From DASRDS01 sp035570055 (GTDB lineage: Bacteria; Gemmatimonadota; Gemmatimonadetes; Gemmatimonadales; Gemmatimonadaceae), in contig DATMLM010000085.1 of the NCBI GenBank assembly GCA_035570055.1, forward strand, positions 62,001 to 126,000: a DNA stretch of 64,000 nucleotides. The letters are read 5' to 3'. The first letter of the stretch is position 1. Each line of letters opens with the position of its first letter. The notes under the pieces are model-generated. The model saw only the letters and a list, made by a program, of their open reading frames with translations, searched no databases and was not told the origin of the DNA. A program made the position numbers and the translations under genes. This document shows, in pieces, positions 34,168-42,571 of this stretch.

Positions 34168-35082
34168 GCGGAGCCAGTCGGCTCCCAACATCACGCACGC
34201 GGCCACGAGCTCGATCGCGATCTGCCAGAATCGCGAGGCAATCGCGAGAATCGTCGCGGCTTCGACGCCAATCGATGGTTGCAGAAGCCCGATGATCGCG
34301 CCCTCGCGCACGACGATCCCGCCCGGCGCGAACACCGCGATCAGCCCGGCGAGATAGCTCGCGACATAGCACGTGATCGCGACCCACGGACTTGGCGCCC
34401 CCTGCCCTAGTAGCGCTCGGCTGAACAGCCAGAACGCGAATCCGTAAATGAGCCAATTCCCGGCGCAGCGAATGACGTAGAGCGCGAACTGACCGCGCGG
34501 CGGCGTGGGCAGCGGCACCGGTTTCTTGATGATGCGCTCCAACAGCGAGCGAATACGCGGGAAGAAGTGCGGCAGCGCCACGATCAGTATGGCGACGAGC
34601 AACGCCGAGATCAGGAGTTGCTCGAGGCCCGTGAGCCCGGCCGTCAATGGCAAGAGTCGCGGCGCGGCCGATACGGTGAGCATGATCCCCGTGGCGAGCG
34701 TCACGATTTGCAGCAAGATCACGCCGACCGACGCAGCGGTCGCCGAGCCGCCGGCCTCGATCGTCATCGCGGCCAGCCCCGCGAACTGCCAGATCGCACC
34801 GGGGATGTAGCGCGCCAGGTTGGTCACGAAGAACACGCGCAGGCCCTTGTACCATGGCATCGAGGAGCCCCACCACGAGAAGCTGCTCGACCAGAGCAGG
34901 ATCATCTGCGTGTAGCCGCTCGCCCAGACCAGTGAGGCGAGCAACACCTCGCCCCAGGACACGCCGACGGGAACCCGCAGCTGGGCCGTGTACGACTGAT
35001 AGAACTTGTAGAGCGCGACGAAGCCGGCGATGAGCGCCACGCCGGCGCCCCATTGGACCAATTTTCTCGCACCTGGCTTCAT
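34117..35082 (-). CDS. UPF0104/AglD-like flippase-type membrane protein
   Basis: 321 residues with eight or so transmembrane segments. The signature is the lysylphosphatidylglycerol synthase N-terminal region (NLARYIPGAIWQFAGL; FAPGGIVVREGAII). Such proteins move lipid-linked molecules across the inner membrane or act as lipid synthases. It sits between glycan genes, so a lipid-linked sugar is a plausible cargo. Convergent overlap of 51 bp with the methyltransferase. Confidence 0.85.
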   Translation of the reverse strand: MKPGARKLVQWGAGVALIAGFVALYKFYQSYTAQLRVPVGVSWGEVLLASLVWASGYTQMILLWSSSFSWWGSSMPWYKGLRVFFVTNLARYIPGAIWQFAGLAAMTIEAGGSATAASVGVILLQIVTLATGIMLTVSAAPRLLPLTAGLTGLEQLLISALLVAILIVALPHFFPRIRSLLERIIKKPVPLPTPPRGQFALYVIRCAGNWLIYGFAFWLFSRALLGQGAPSPWVAITCYVASYLAGLIAVFAPGGIVVREGAIIGLLQPSIGVEAATILAIASRFWQIAIELVAACVMLGADWLRSRFAHKENELVAERRQ

Positions 35083-35111
35083 GAGTCGAGAGTATACGTG
35101 TAACTTGCGCC

Positions 35112-36296
35112 GTGCGCATCCTCGTGGTGTCGACGGCCTTTCCTCGGGACGCCGACGACCCGACCGTGAAGTGGCTGGCCGAGACGATCCGACGGCTTCG
35201 TGCGCGTGGATATGCGATCGAAGTCTTCACGTCGGCGTACAAAGGTGGTGGTAATACCACCCTCGACGGCATACCGATCCACCGGTTTCGATATTTCTTC
35301 CGGCGGTGGGAGAACCTGACCCACGAGGAGTCGGCGCCGGACCGCATGCGGCGGTCGCTCTTCTACACGATCCTGCCCGCGTTCTACCTGCTGTTCGGGT
35401 CGATCGCTATGTGGCGACTGCAGCGGCGCGAGCGGTACGACATCGTGCACGTGCACTGGCCGTTGCCGCACGCGCTCTTCGGGTGGGTTGCTCGCGCGGC
35501 ACGCCGGCCCACTCGCATCATCATGCAGTTCTATAGCATCGAGTTGCGGTGGGTCAATCAGCGCATCGCTGCCTTAAGAGGTTTCTTGCGGCGCGCGATT
35601 CGCACCGCGGATCGCGTCGTCGCGATCTCGACGAGCACCGCGCGAGAAGTGACGGCGTTGGCCGGCAGCGACATACCTGTCGAGGTGATTCCCTACGCGG
35701 TCGAAATGCCGGCGCATCCCGCGGTGCGGGATGCGGCGACGATTCTGTATGTCGGACGACTCGTCGAGCGCAAAGGCGTGGCGTATCTCATCGATGCGGC
35801 GGCCCTCCTTCCCCAGGCCAAGGTGGTCCTCATCGGCGACGGGCCCGAGCGCGAGGCGCTGGAAGCGCTGGCGAAAGAGCGCGGGGTGACCGATCGCGTC
35901 GTGTTTCGGGGATGGGTCACACCAGAGGAGCTCGACCGGGCGTACGCGAGTGCGACGGCGTTCGCCCTGCCCGCCGTCGTCGACAAGCGCGGCGACACGG
36001 AAGGCTTAGGGATGGTCCTCATGGAAGCGATGAGCTATCGGGTGCCGGTCGTGACCACCGCGCTCGGTGGCATCACGGACATCGTCGACGACGGAAAGAC
36101 CGGCATCATCGTGCCGCCGAACGATGCGACGGCGTTGGCCGACGCACTCCGGCGGCTCATTGAGGGCCGCGGCCTCGCGGATCAGTTGGGGGTCGATGGC
36201 CAGCTCGCGGTCGAGCGACGGTTCAGCTGGGCGCGCATCATCGATCAGTTCGCCGCGCTATACGACGGGCTCGAGGTCCCAGGGCGTCGAGAGTGA
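35112..36296 (+). CDS. Glycosyltransferase family 4
   Basis: 394 residues. N-terminal Rossmann fold MRILVVSTAFP with a basic strand; the C-terminal half has ILYVGRLVERKGVAYLIDAA and the GT4 donor-site Glu motif region (GLGMVLMEAMSYRVPVV, EGRGLADQ). Start GTG 35112. The long open frame continues to 36296 and overlaps the convergent deacetylase by 39 bases. Likely transfers a sugar to a lipid-linked glycan. Confidence 0.93.
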   Translation: MRILVVSTAFPRDADDPTVKWLAETIRRLRARGYAIEVFTSAYKGGGNTTLDGIPIHRFRYFFRRWENLTHEESAPDRMRRSLFYTILPAFYLLFGSIAMWRLQRRERYDIVHVHWPLPHALFGWVARAARRPTRIIMQFYSIELRWVNQRIAALRGFLRRAIRTADRVVAISTSTAREVTALAGSDIPVEVIPYAVEMPAHPAVRDAATILYVGRLVERKGVAYLIDAAALLPQAKVVLIGDGPEREALEALAKERGVTDRVVFRGWVTPEELDRAYASATAFALPAVVDKRGDTEGLGMVLMEAMSYRVPVVTTALGGITDIVDDGKTGIIVPPNDATALADALRRLIEGRGLADQLGVDGQLAVERRFSWARIIDQFAALYDGLEVPGRRE

Positions 36297-37598
36297 GCAC
36301 CGCCCATCCGGCGCGACCGCGGTCGCCCGGATCGCTCGACGGGCACGCCGCCAGGCGACGAGGCGGTCGAGTGTGGCGACGTAAGGCTCCTGGCGCGTGA
36401 TCTCCGCGAGGAGCCGCGCGTAGGCAGCGGGCGCGTCCGGGTAGCCCAGCGGCGGCGTCAGGTTGCAGTGCCACAGGCCGACCCAGAGACCCTCGACGGC
36501 GCGCGCCGCGGTGGCCAACTCCAGTGCGTCATCGACCCAGGCATTGGGGTCTTCGATGCCCCGGTACTTGCTGAGCGCGCGGTCCATCCAGACCAAGGGT
36601 ACTTCGTCGAGACCCTCCACGAACGCGCTTGGCACGATGTCGGCCGAGCCGAGTCGGAACCCGTTGCGGTCGGGGAAGCCGAACGTGGCGTCGTATGTGA
36701 ATCCCGCCGTGCGCATCGCCCGTTGGGTCGGCCCGGGCCACATCCGCAGGTAGTGCTGTCGCACGCCAGCTCGGTTCGCGCCTAGGCGGCGCCGCTGCTC
36801 GGCGAACACATCGGCGTTGTCGTATGTCGCAAAGCTTCCGTGCAAGCCGACCTCGTGACCCGCGGCGGCGAGGGCGTCGAGCAGGCGCTTCACGGCGCGC
36901 GACTCGGGCGAGTACGTGAGATCCCCCGCGCGCCACGTCGACAACGTCGGCGTGCCGCAGAGCAGGAACCATGTCGAGACGACGCCCGCCTCGCGTTCTG
37001 CCGAGAGGACGTCCGCCATGCCCTGCCAAGTGGGGTCGCCGCCGATCGCGCCCAGCGCTGCGGCCATGACACGGCCTGCCCGGCGGTGCTCACCCTTGCG
37101 GAGCAGCTCGACGAGACGCAGCGCCGTGAACGCGGGCCAACCGGTGACCACGTCGACATCGTGCGTGAATGCGGCCGCCCAGCGCTTGCCATCCGGCCAC
37201 GGCGCCAGCACCCGGACGCACCGCCGCCCCGCCGCTTCGTGGACGCGCTCGCGGAGGGCCACCGCGGCTTCGGAGACAACGGGCCGGCGCTCCGAGTGAT
37301 CGATCACGAGCGGGTTGGCTGAGGACGGGACACGGCCGTAGCGGTCGCGCGCGGACGCGCGGCCCTCGGCCCCGGCGCCTGCCACGTCGAGGACGCGGGC
37401 CAGCGCGGACGTTGCGACGGTGACCTTGGCCTCCGAGACGGTGTAGTCCGGTGCCCCGGGCGCTGGATCGATATCGAGCGTCACCACGTCCGCGGCCGGG
37501 TCATCCACCACCAGCACGCGGGACTGGTCGACCAGGACGTCGAGCCCGTACCGCAATGAGGGTTCGAGCGCGAGCGAGGCCGGCGAGAATCGGAGCAT
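36258..37598 (-). CDS. Polysaccharide deacetylase-family protein
   Basis: 446 residues. The catalytic NodB-type segment shows the metal motif AFTHDVD, a second HG motif in GHEVGLHGSF, and a late WH motif in VGLWHCNLTPP. The first 130 residues are a separate N-terminal domain of a kind I do not recognise. Metal ligands Asp and His are present, so activity is likely: removing an acetyl group from a sugar in the surface polymer. Convergent with the GT4 gene. Confidence 0.85.
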   Translation of the reverse strand: MLRFSPASLALEPSLRYGLDVLVDQSRVLVVDDPAADVVTLDIDPAPGAPDYTVSEAKVTVATSALARVLDVAGAGAEGRASARDRYGRVPSSANPLVIDHSERRPVVSEAAVALRERVHEAAGRRCVRVLAPWPDGKRWAAAFTHDVDVVTGWPAFTALRLVELLRKGEHRRAGRVMAAALGAIGGDPTWQGMADVLSAEREAGVVSTWFLLCGTPTLSTWRAGDLTYSPESRAVKRLLDALAAAGHEVGLHGSFATYDNADVFAEQRRRLGANRAGVRQHYLRMWPGPTQRAMRTAGFTYDATFGFPDRNGFRLGSADIVPSAFVEGLDEVPLVWMDRALSKYRGIEDPNAWVDDALELATAARAVEGLWVGLWHCNLTPPLGYPDAPAAYARLLAEITRQEPYVATLDRLVAWRRARRAIRATAVAPDGRCSLSTPWDLEPVV

Positions 37599-37624
37599 AT
37601 CTACCAGTATATTGTCAGGTTAGC

Positions 37625-38683
37625 GTGCGTACACTGATACCATCTTCGCGCCTGCCGCTCGCGCATCTGGCGATGTTCGGCTGGATGCCGAGCCCTCTCA
37701 AAGTGTGGGCATACCGCACGTTCCTCGGCTACAAGATTGGGCGCGGCGTCAAGATCGCGCCGGGCGGCGTCGTCATCGGGCGTGAGGTGACGCTGGCCGA
37801 CCATGTCGAGATCGGGCTCCTGGCGATCGTGCAGGGGCGCTCGATCTCGATCGGGCGGCATTCGAGCGTCGGGACCATGAGCTACATCTCCTGCGAGCGC
37901 ATCGAGATCGGCGAAGATGCGCGGATCCGCGAGCAGGTCTATGTCGGCGGACCGACGCTGCCGGAGTCGCGGTTCGTGCTGGGATCGCGAACCATCATCC
38001 TGCAGCTCGCCAACATCAACGCGACGAAGCCGGTGATCATCGGCGATGACACGGGCATCGGGGGCCACTGTCTCATCTTCACGCACGGGGCGTGGCTCAA
38101 CGTGCTCGATGGCTATCAGGCTACCTATGAGCCGGTGACCCTCGGCAAGAGCGTCTGGTTGCCCTGGCGGGTCTTCGTGATGCCTGGGTCGACGATCGGG
38201 GACGGGGCGGTCATCGGTGCAAACTCGCTCGTCGCTGGCAATATCCCGCCGTGCAGCCTGGCCGTGGGGACACCGGCGAAAGTCATTCGGCAGGCGCCGG
38301 CGTTTCCGCGGAGCGTGACTCCCGACGAGAAAGCCGCTCTCGTTCGCACCATCGTGAGTGAGTTCGAGCGGTTCGCGGAGTACAAAGAGGTGAAGGTGGC
38401 GCAGACGCCGCCGTTTCGGACGTACGCACGAAATGGGAAAACCTGGCGGCTGCTCTGGATCCACGGGGACGACGCGGCCGGTGTTGCGTCGCTGACCGCT
38501 GGCGGCGATACCGTGCTCAGTGAGACGGCGCTCGATAGCGGCACGCGAGCGGACCTGAAGCGACGGGGCGCCTACTGGCTCGACCTCGCCGGGCGGACTC
38601 GGAGCGAGACCGGGTCGCCGCTCACCGAGGAGCTGGCGCTATTCCTCGGGCGGTACGGCATCCGGTTGCCGAGAGACCGCTAG
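37625..38683 (+). CDS. Hexapeptide-repeat (left-handed beta-helix) acyltransferase
   Basis: 352 residues. The central part is a left-handed beta-helix of hexapeptide turns (IGRGVKIAPGGVVIG, IGRHSSVGTMSYI, VIIGDDTGIGGH, IGDGAVIGANSLVAG), as in WbbJ/maltose-O-acetyltransferase-like enzymes. The first 40 residues have a Trp-rich helix, and the C-terminal 100 residues are an added domain. GTG 37625 has AGGT about 5 bases upstream. It likely acetylates sugars, the reverse of the deacetylase next to it. Confidence 0.88.
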   Translation: MRTLIPSSRLPLAHLAMFGWMPSPLKVWAYRTFLGYKIGRGVKIAPGGVVIGREVTLADHVEIGLLAIVQGRSISIGRHSSVGTMSYISCERIEIGEDARIREQVYVGGPTLPESRFVLGSRTIILQLANINATKPVIIGDDTGIGGHCLIFTHGAWLNVLDGYQATYEPVTLGKSVWLPWRVFVMPGSTIGDGAVIGANSLVAGNIPPCSLAVGTPAKVIRQAPAFPRSVTPDEKAALVRTIVSEFERFAEYKEVKVAQTPPFRTYARNGKTWRLLWIHGDDAAGVASLTAGGDTVLSETALDSGTRADLKRRGAYWLDLAGRTRSETGSPLTEELALFLGRYGIRLPRDR

Positions 38684-39201
38684 CGTCGCGGGATCACGCT
38701 GCGCGTCTGGTCTACGTCGTAGGCGATATCGTCGGCGCTCGACACGTTCACAACGAGCCTCACCAAGCCCGTGACCACGGCGTCCATCGACGCGCCATGT
38801 TGCACCTCGGGGCCAATGGCCGAGTCGAGTGCGTCTTGGCGCGCCAAGTAAGGGCTGAGGCGCAGTGGGACTCGTGAGGCGATGAGTAACAAGTAGGTCT
38901 CGTCGGCTTGGTCGCCGTTCGACAAGAGAGCTTGTACGCGCTGCTCGTGGCGCACGTTCGCGGATTCGATCGGGATGTCGTGGTCGCCAGCGGGTTCGGG
39001 GGCTGTCTGGGCGTTGAACGGGTACAGCAGCGCGACGCCGTGGCCTGGCAGGATCACGAAGATCGCGACGTACGCGCGGTCGCTCAGCGAGTAGCGGAGC
39101 TCGCGAGTTCGGGCGTTCGGCTCCGCCGGGCGGAGTTGGGCCGAGAGCGGCGCCATGAAGACGGCGGCGAGTACGGCGAATGGGGCGAGAGCGGTGCGCA
39201 T
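38680..39201 (-). CDS. Secreted protein, DUF4384-like
   Basis: 173 residues. Signal peptide MRTALAPFAVLAAVFMAP then AQ. The N-terminal beta-strand pattern AYVAIFVILPGHGVALLYPF is like DUF4384 domains, which often accompany peptidases or sensors. Overlaps the acyltransferase stop by 4 bases on the other strand. Function unknown. Confidence 0.75.
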   Translation of the reverse strand: MRTALAPFAVLAAVFMAPLSAQLRPAEPNARTRELRYSLSDRAYVAIFVILPGHGVALLYPFNAQTAPEPAGDHDIPIESANVRHEQRVQALLSNGDQADETYLLLIASRVPLRLSPYLARQDALDSAIGPEVQHGASMDAVVTGLVRLVVNVSSADDIAYDVDQTRSVIPRR

Positions 39202-39257
39202 GACCGTGTTACCCCGCTCCGTTGATCATTCTTGCCATCATCCCTGTCTGTATAAGT

Positions 39258-39746
39258 ATGGCGGAGCCACGCATCGGTACAGTCTACCTACTGCATTTCG
39301 ATCGGCCTTATGGTCAAGCGCGGCATTATCTCGGTTGGACGCGTAACCTCGACCGGCGCATTCGGCAGCATCGGGCTGGCCATCGTTCGCCACTCCTGCG
39401 GGCACTTCGTGATGCCGGTATCGGGTTTCGGGTCGCGCGCCTATGGCACGGCGTCACTCCGCAATTCGAGCGTCGGTTGCACCTGGGGGCTAATCACAAG
39501 AAGCTCTGTCCGCTGTGTACGCTTCGCGTGGCGCATCGCGGCAAGCCCCGACTGTCCGATTTCGAACCGCTAGAATATCCGTGGCACGAACATACCGGTG
39601 GCCCGGACGTGGTCCGCGAACCCGACTCCGAATTCCCTTTCCAGTATCGATTCTTCACGCCGGGCTTTGAGCCAGAAGCCGAAGAGTACGAGCCCGAAGC
39701 CGAGTGCGGAGCGCCAGAGATCATTGGCGAGGCCGGTGCCGAATAG
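39258..39746 (+). CDS. GIY-YIG-like nuclease with antisense-overlapping acidic tail
   Basis: 162 residues. The GIY-YIG-like core is TVYLLHFDRPYGQARHYLGW, and RRLHLGANHKKLCPLC carries a Cys pair of the subclass common in actinobacterial and phage homologues. A catalytic Arg and Glu follow the family (RRIRQHRAGH, FERRLHL). The last 59 codons (acidic, Pro/Glu-rich) are the antisense of the ICMT-like gene and unlike homologues, so the original stop was probably lost. ATG 39258 is preferred to a TTG 36 bases upstream. Confidence 0.75.
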   Translation: MAEPRIGTVYLLHFDRPYGQARHYLGWTRNLDRRIRQHRAGHRSPLLRALRDAGIGFRVARLWHGVTPQFERRLHLGANHKKLCPLCTLRVAHRGKPRLSDFEPLEYPWHEHTGGPDVVREPDSEFPFQYRFFTPGFEPEAEEYEPEAECGAPEIIGEAGAE

Positions 39747-40133
39747 TGCGAGCAGGATTCCTGTGTAGATCGGGTGGCGAATACGGGCGTAAGGGCCGGT
39801 GCGGATCAACTCGTGGTCAGTCTTGATCGTGACGTTCCCGCTCCAATTCCGCCCCAGGTGGAACCGCGCCCAGAACGCGAACAGGATGCCGAGTGCGGTG
39901 AGCACGGCGCCGATGTCGAGGAAGATCGGGCTCCAGGGAAGGATGTGCGTCCGGAGCACGTCGATCGTGTAGCGGTTCGGGAAGATCAGGAGGACGCCGG
40001 CCACCGTCACCAAGCGATAGGGCAGCTGGCCCAGGAAGGACTCGGCGGTCCGTGTGCGCTTTGTGCGAATGGCGGTGACCAGCCAGACCGCGATAAAGGC
40101 AGTCCAGCACCAGCCGATGAACTTCCACATCAC
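39570..40133 (-). CDS. Isoprenylcysteine carboxyl methyltransferase (ICMT)-like membrane protein
   Basis: 187 residues with five hydrophobic segments. The C-terminal part carries the phospholipid/ICMT methyltransferase signature (GPYARIRHPIYTGILLALFG; the RHP(x)YxG motif) and a conserved Glu (REESILEREFG). Bacterial members methylate lipids or thiols. It follows the GT2 gene with a 4-base overlap, and its 3' end is overlapped by the GIY-YIG-like gene. Confidence 0.88.
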   Translation of the reverse strand: MMWKFIGWCWTAFIAVWLVTAIRTKRTRTAESFLGQLPYRLVTVAGVLLIFPNRYTIDVLRTHILPWSPIFLDIGAVLTALGILFAFWARFHLGRNWSGNVTIKTDHELIRTGPYARIRHPIYTGILLALFGTGLANDLWRSALGFGLVLFGFWLKARREESILEREFGVGFADHVRATGMFVPRIF

Positions 40134-41074
40134 TCGTCGTCGCGGCGCATCTCACGCAGCTCGGCGCGGATCCCGGCGATCTGTTCGCCGAGGAGGCCGG
40201 TGGCGAATGAGAGAAAGCCGAGGATGAGGCAGACCTCGATCAGGTTGAGTAACGGGCGGAAGCCCTGGTACGGCGGGATCACGAAGCGCATGAGCAGGGC
40301 GACGATGCCCGTCAGCACGCCGAGCAAGAACAAGAGCGAGCCAAGGGTGCCGAACAGCATGAGTGGCTTGCGCCCGAATCGGAGCTCGAACCAAACCGAC
40401 AGCATGTCGAGCATGCCGACGACGATGCGCGATTTGCCGAACTTCGAGCGGCCGGCGTGGCGCGGATAGAGCGGCACCGGGATCTCGGTGACGGTGAAGC
40501 CCTGGGCCGCGGCGATCACGATCATGTAGCGATGCCAGTCCGGCCGGACCGGGAGCTGCTCCATGATCTCGCGGCGGTAGGCTTTGACCGAGTTGAGATC
40601 GCGCACGGGGATCTCGAACAAGATGCGGCTCAACCGATTATACACGCGGGAGACGAACGCCTTCTCGTACTTGCCCTGCTTGTACCCCGTGACCATGTCG
40701 GACTCCCCCGCGAGAATCGGGGCGACGAGGCGCGGGATGTCTTCCGGCTTGTATTGCAGGTCAGCCGGGTAAAAGACGAGCACATCGCCACGCGCTTGGA
40801 GAAAGCCGGTCCGGAGCGCATCGGCGATGCCGCGTTGGCGGCGGTGGCGCACGCGACGCACGAACGGGTATTGGTCGACGAGCGCGCCCAAGACCGCCCA
40901 GGTGTCATCCGTCGAGCCGTCGTCGATGACGATGACCTCGAAGGTGGCATCGGCCGTCCGGAATGCCGCGGCGGCTTGCTCCAGGAACAGCGGGAGGTTG
41001 GCCGCTTCGTCTTTTGCGGGGACAAGAACGCTGACGTCGACCTTGGTTGAGGGCGCCACGATGGCGAGAGCCAT
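40130..41074 (-). CDS. GT2 glycosyltransferase with two C-terminal TM helices (GtrB/DPM-like)
   Basis: 314 residues. GT-A motifs SVLVPAKDEAANLPLF, VIDDGSTDDTW and YPADLQYKPED (the D-x-D position), and a catalytic-loop RDLNSVKAYRREIM. Two transmembrane helices at about 245-305, as in bactoprenol glucosyl/glycosyltransferase GtrB. It would load a sugar on undecaprenyl phosphate. One-base overlap (TGATG) with rpoN upstream. Confidence 0.92.
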   Translation of the reverse strand: MALAIVAPSTKVDVSVLVPAKDEAANLPLFLEQAAAAFRTADATFEVIVIDDGSTDDTWAVLGALVDQYPFVRRVRHRRQRGIADALRTGFLQARGDVLVFYPADLQYKPEDIPRLVAPILAGESDMVTGYKQGKYEKAFVSRVYNRLSRILFEIPVRDLNSVKAYRREIMEQLPVRPDWHRYMIVIAAAQGFTVTEIPVPLYPRHAGRSKFGKSRIVVGMLDMLSVWFELRFGRKPLMLFGTLGSLLFLLGVLTGIVALLMRFVIPPYQGFRPLLNLIEVCLILGFLSFATGLLGEQIAGIRAELREMRRDDE

Positions 41075-42555
41075 CAGACTCGCTTTCTCATGCGGGCCGA
41101 GAGCACACCGAGTTGGTCGCGGTACTTGGCGACAGTGCGGCGGGCGATCTGGACGCCGCTGTCTTTGAGAATGTTGACGATCGCCTGGTCGGTCAGCGGG
41201 TGCTTGGGGTCTTCTTCGTCAACCAGCTTCTGGATCTGCGCCTTGATCCCGCGCGCCGAGACATCTTCGCCGCCCGACGTCGACAGGCCGGAGCTGAAGA
41301 AAAACTTCAATGGCAAAACGCCTCTCGGCGTTTGCACGTACTTCTCGTTCGTCACGCGGCTGACCGTCGACTCGTGCATGTTGATCACTTCGGCGACTTC
41401 GCGAAGGGTCAGCGGCTTCAGGTGTTGAACTCCCTTCTCGAAGAAATCACGTTGGCGCTCGATGATATAGTTCATCACCTTGAGCATCGTCTGGCGACGT
41501 TGCTCGATCGCCTGGATCATCCAGTTGGCCGAGTTCAGCTTGTTGGAGATGAACTCTTTGTTCTCGCCATCGAATTTCTTCTTGTCGCGCGCGATCTCTT
41601 GATAGGCGCGCGAGAGTTTGAGGCGGGGGAGATTCGCGTCGTTCAAGAAGACGTGATACTGTCCGTCGATCTTGTCGACGACCAAGTCCGGCGTGATGTA
41701 GTTGTCAGACGCCGACGAGTAGACCAGCCCAGGCTTGGGATCGAGCTTGGCGATCTCATCCGCGGCGCGCTGGACGTCATTCTGGCTAATCCCAAAGCGC
41801 TTCGAGATCTCGCTCCAGCGATGATTGATGAGCTCGTCATAGCAGTCGCGGACCAGCCGATATGGGACGGATTGCTCGAGCCCGGCTTGCTTGAGCTGCA
41901 ATAGCAGGCACTCGCGGAGATCGCGGGCGCCGACGCCGGCCGGCTCGAGATCCTGAATGCGGCCGAGCATGGCCTCGCCTTCTTCGACCGTGTACAAGGG
42001 CAGCGGAGCGTTGCCGTTGGGCTCCTTCTCCTCGTCCGCCGCCTCGGCCACCTTCGTCACCTCGGCGTTGATCCCGTCGATGATCTCTTGGACCGGGCAG
42101 TCGAGGTAGCCCTCGTCATTGATGTTGCCAATGAATTCTTCGGCGAGCAGCCCTTCGCGCGGGGTCAGGTCGAGCAGGGCAATCTGCTCGAGGAGATGGT
42201 CGCTCAGGTCGCGGGACTGGGCCGTGACCGGCTCGTAGTACTCCTTCTCCTCGTGCTCTTCGCGCCGGCCGCCCGCGTCGAACCCTTCCAACAAAATCTC
42301 TTCCCAGTCTATCTCGTCGTTCTTCTGCTCCTCCGCCGGCTGTTCCTCGGTCTGGGCCTCGGCTTCGGGCGACTCGTCTTCCTCGTCCTCTTCCGGCTCG
42401 ACCAGCTCCAAGAACGGATTGTTCAAGAGCTCCTGCTTCAAGTGCTGCTGCAGGTCCAGCAGCGGCATGTACAGGAGATCCATCGCCTGGTATAGGCGTG
42501 GATTGATCTTGAGCTCTTGCTTGAGCTGCGTGCTCTGATTCAGTCCCGTCTTCAT
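41074..42555 (-). CDS. rpoN: RNA polymerase sigma-54 factor
   Basis: 493 residues. Region I (LNQSTQLKQELKINPRLYQA), an acidic region II (about residues 55-95), core-binding and HTH domains, and the RpoN box ARRTVAKYR near the C-terminus. RpoN directs bEBP-dependent promoters. Start ATG 42555 gives the conserved region I; upstream codons do not. It lies immediately downstream of lptB, the order known from many proteobacteria. No bEBP is visible in the window. Confidence 0.95.
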   Translation of the reverse strand: MKTGLNQSTQLKQELKINPRLYQAMDLLYMPLLDLQQHLKQELLNNPFLELVEPEEDEEDESPEAEAQTEEQPAEEQKNDEIDWEEILLEGFDAGGRREEHEEKEYYEPVTAQSRDLSDHLLEQIALLDLTPREGLLAEEFIGNINDEGYLDCPVQEIIDGINAEVTKVAEAADEEKEPNGNAPLPLYTVEEGEAMLGRIQDLEPAGVGARDLRECLLLQLKQAGLEQSVPYRLVRDCYDELINHRWSEISKRFGISQNDVQRAADEIAKLDPKPGLVYSSASDNYITPDLVVDKIDGQYHVFLNDANLPRLKLSRAYQEIARDKKKFDGENKEFISNKLNSANWMIQAIEQRRQTMLKVMNYIIERQRDFFEKGVQHLKPLTLREVAEVINMHESTVSRVTNEKYVQTPRGVLPLKFFFSSGLSTSGGEDVSARGIKAQIQKLVDEEDPKHPLTDQAIVNILKDSGVQIARRTVAKYRDQLGVLSARMRKRV

Positions 42556-42571
42556 AACGCCCCGCCCCAGC

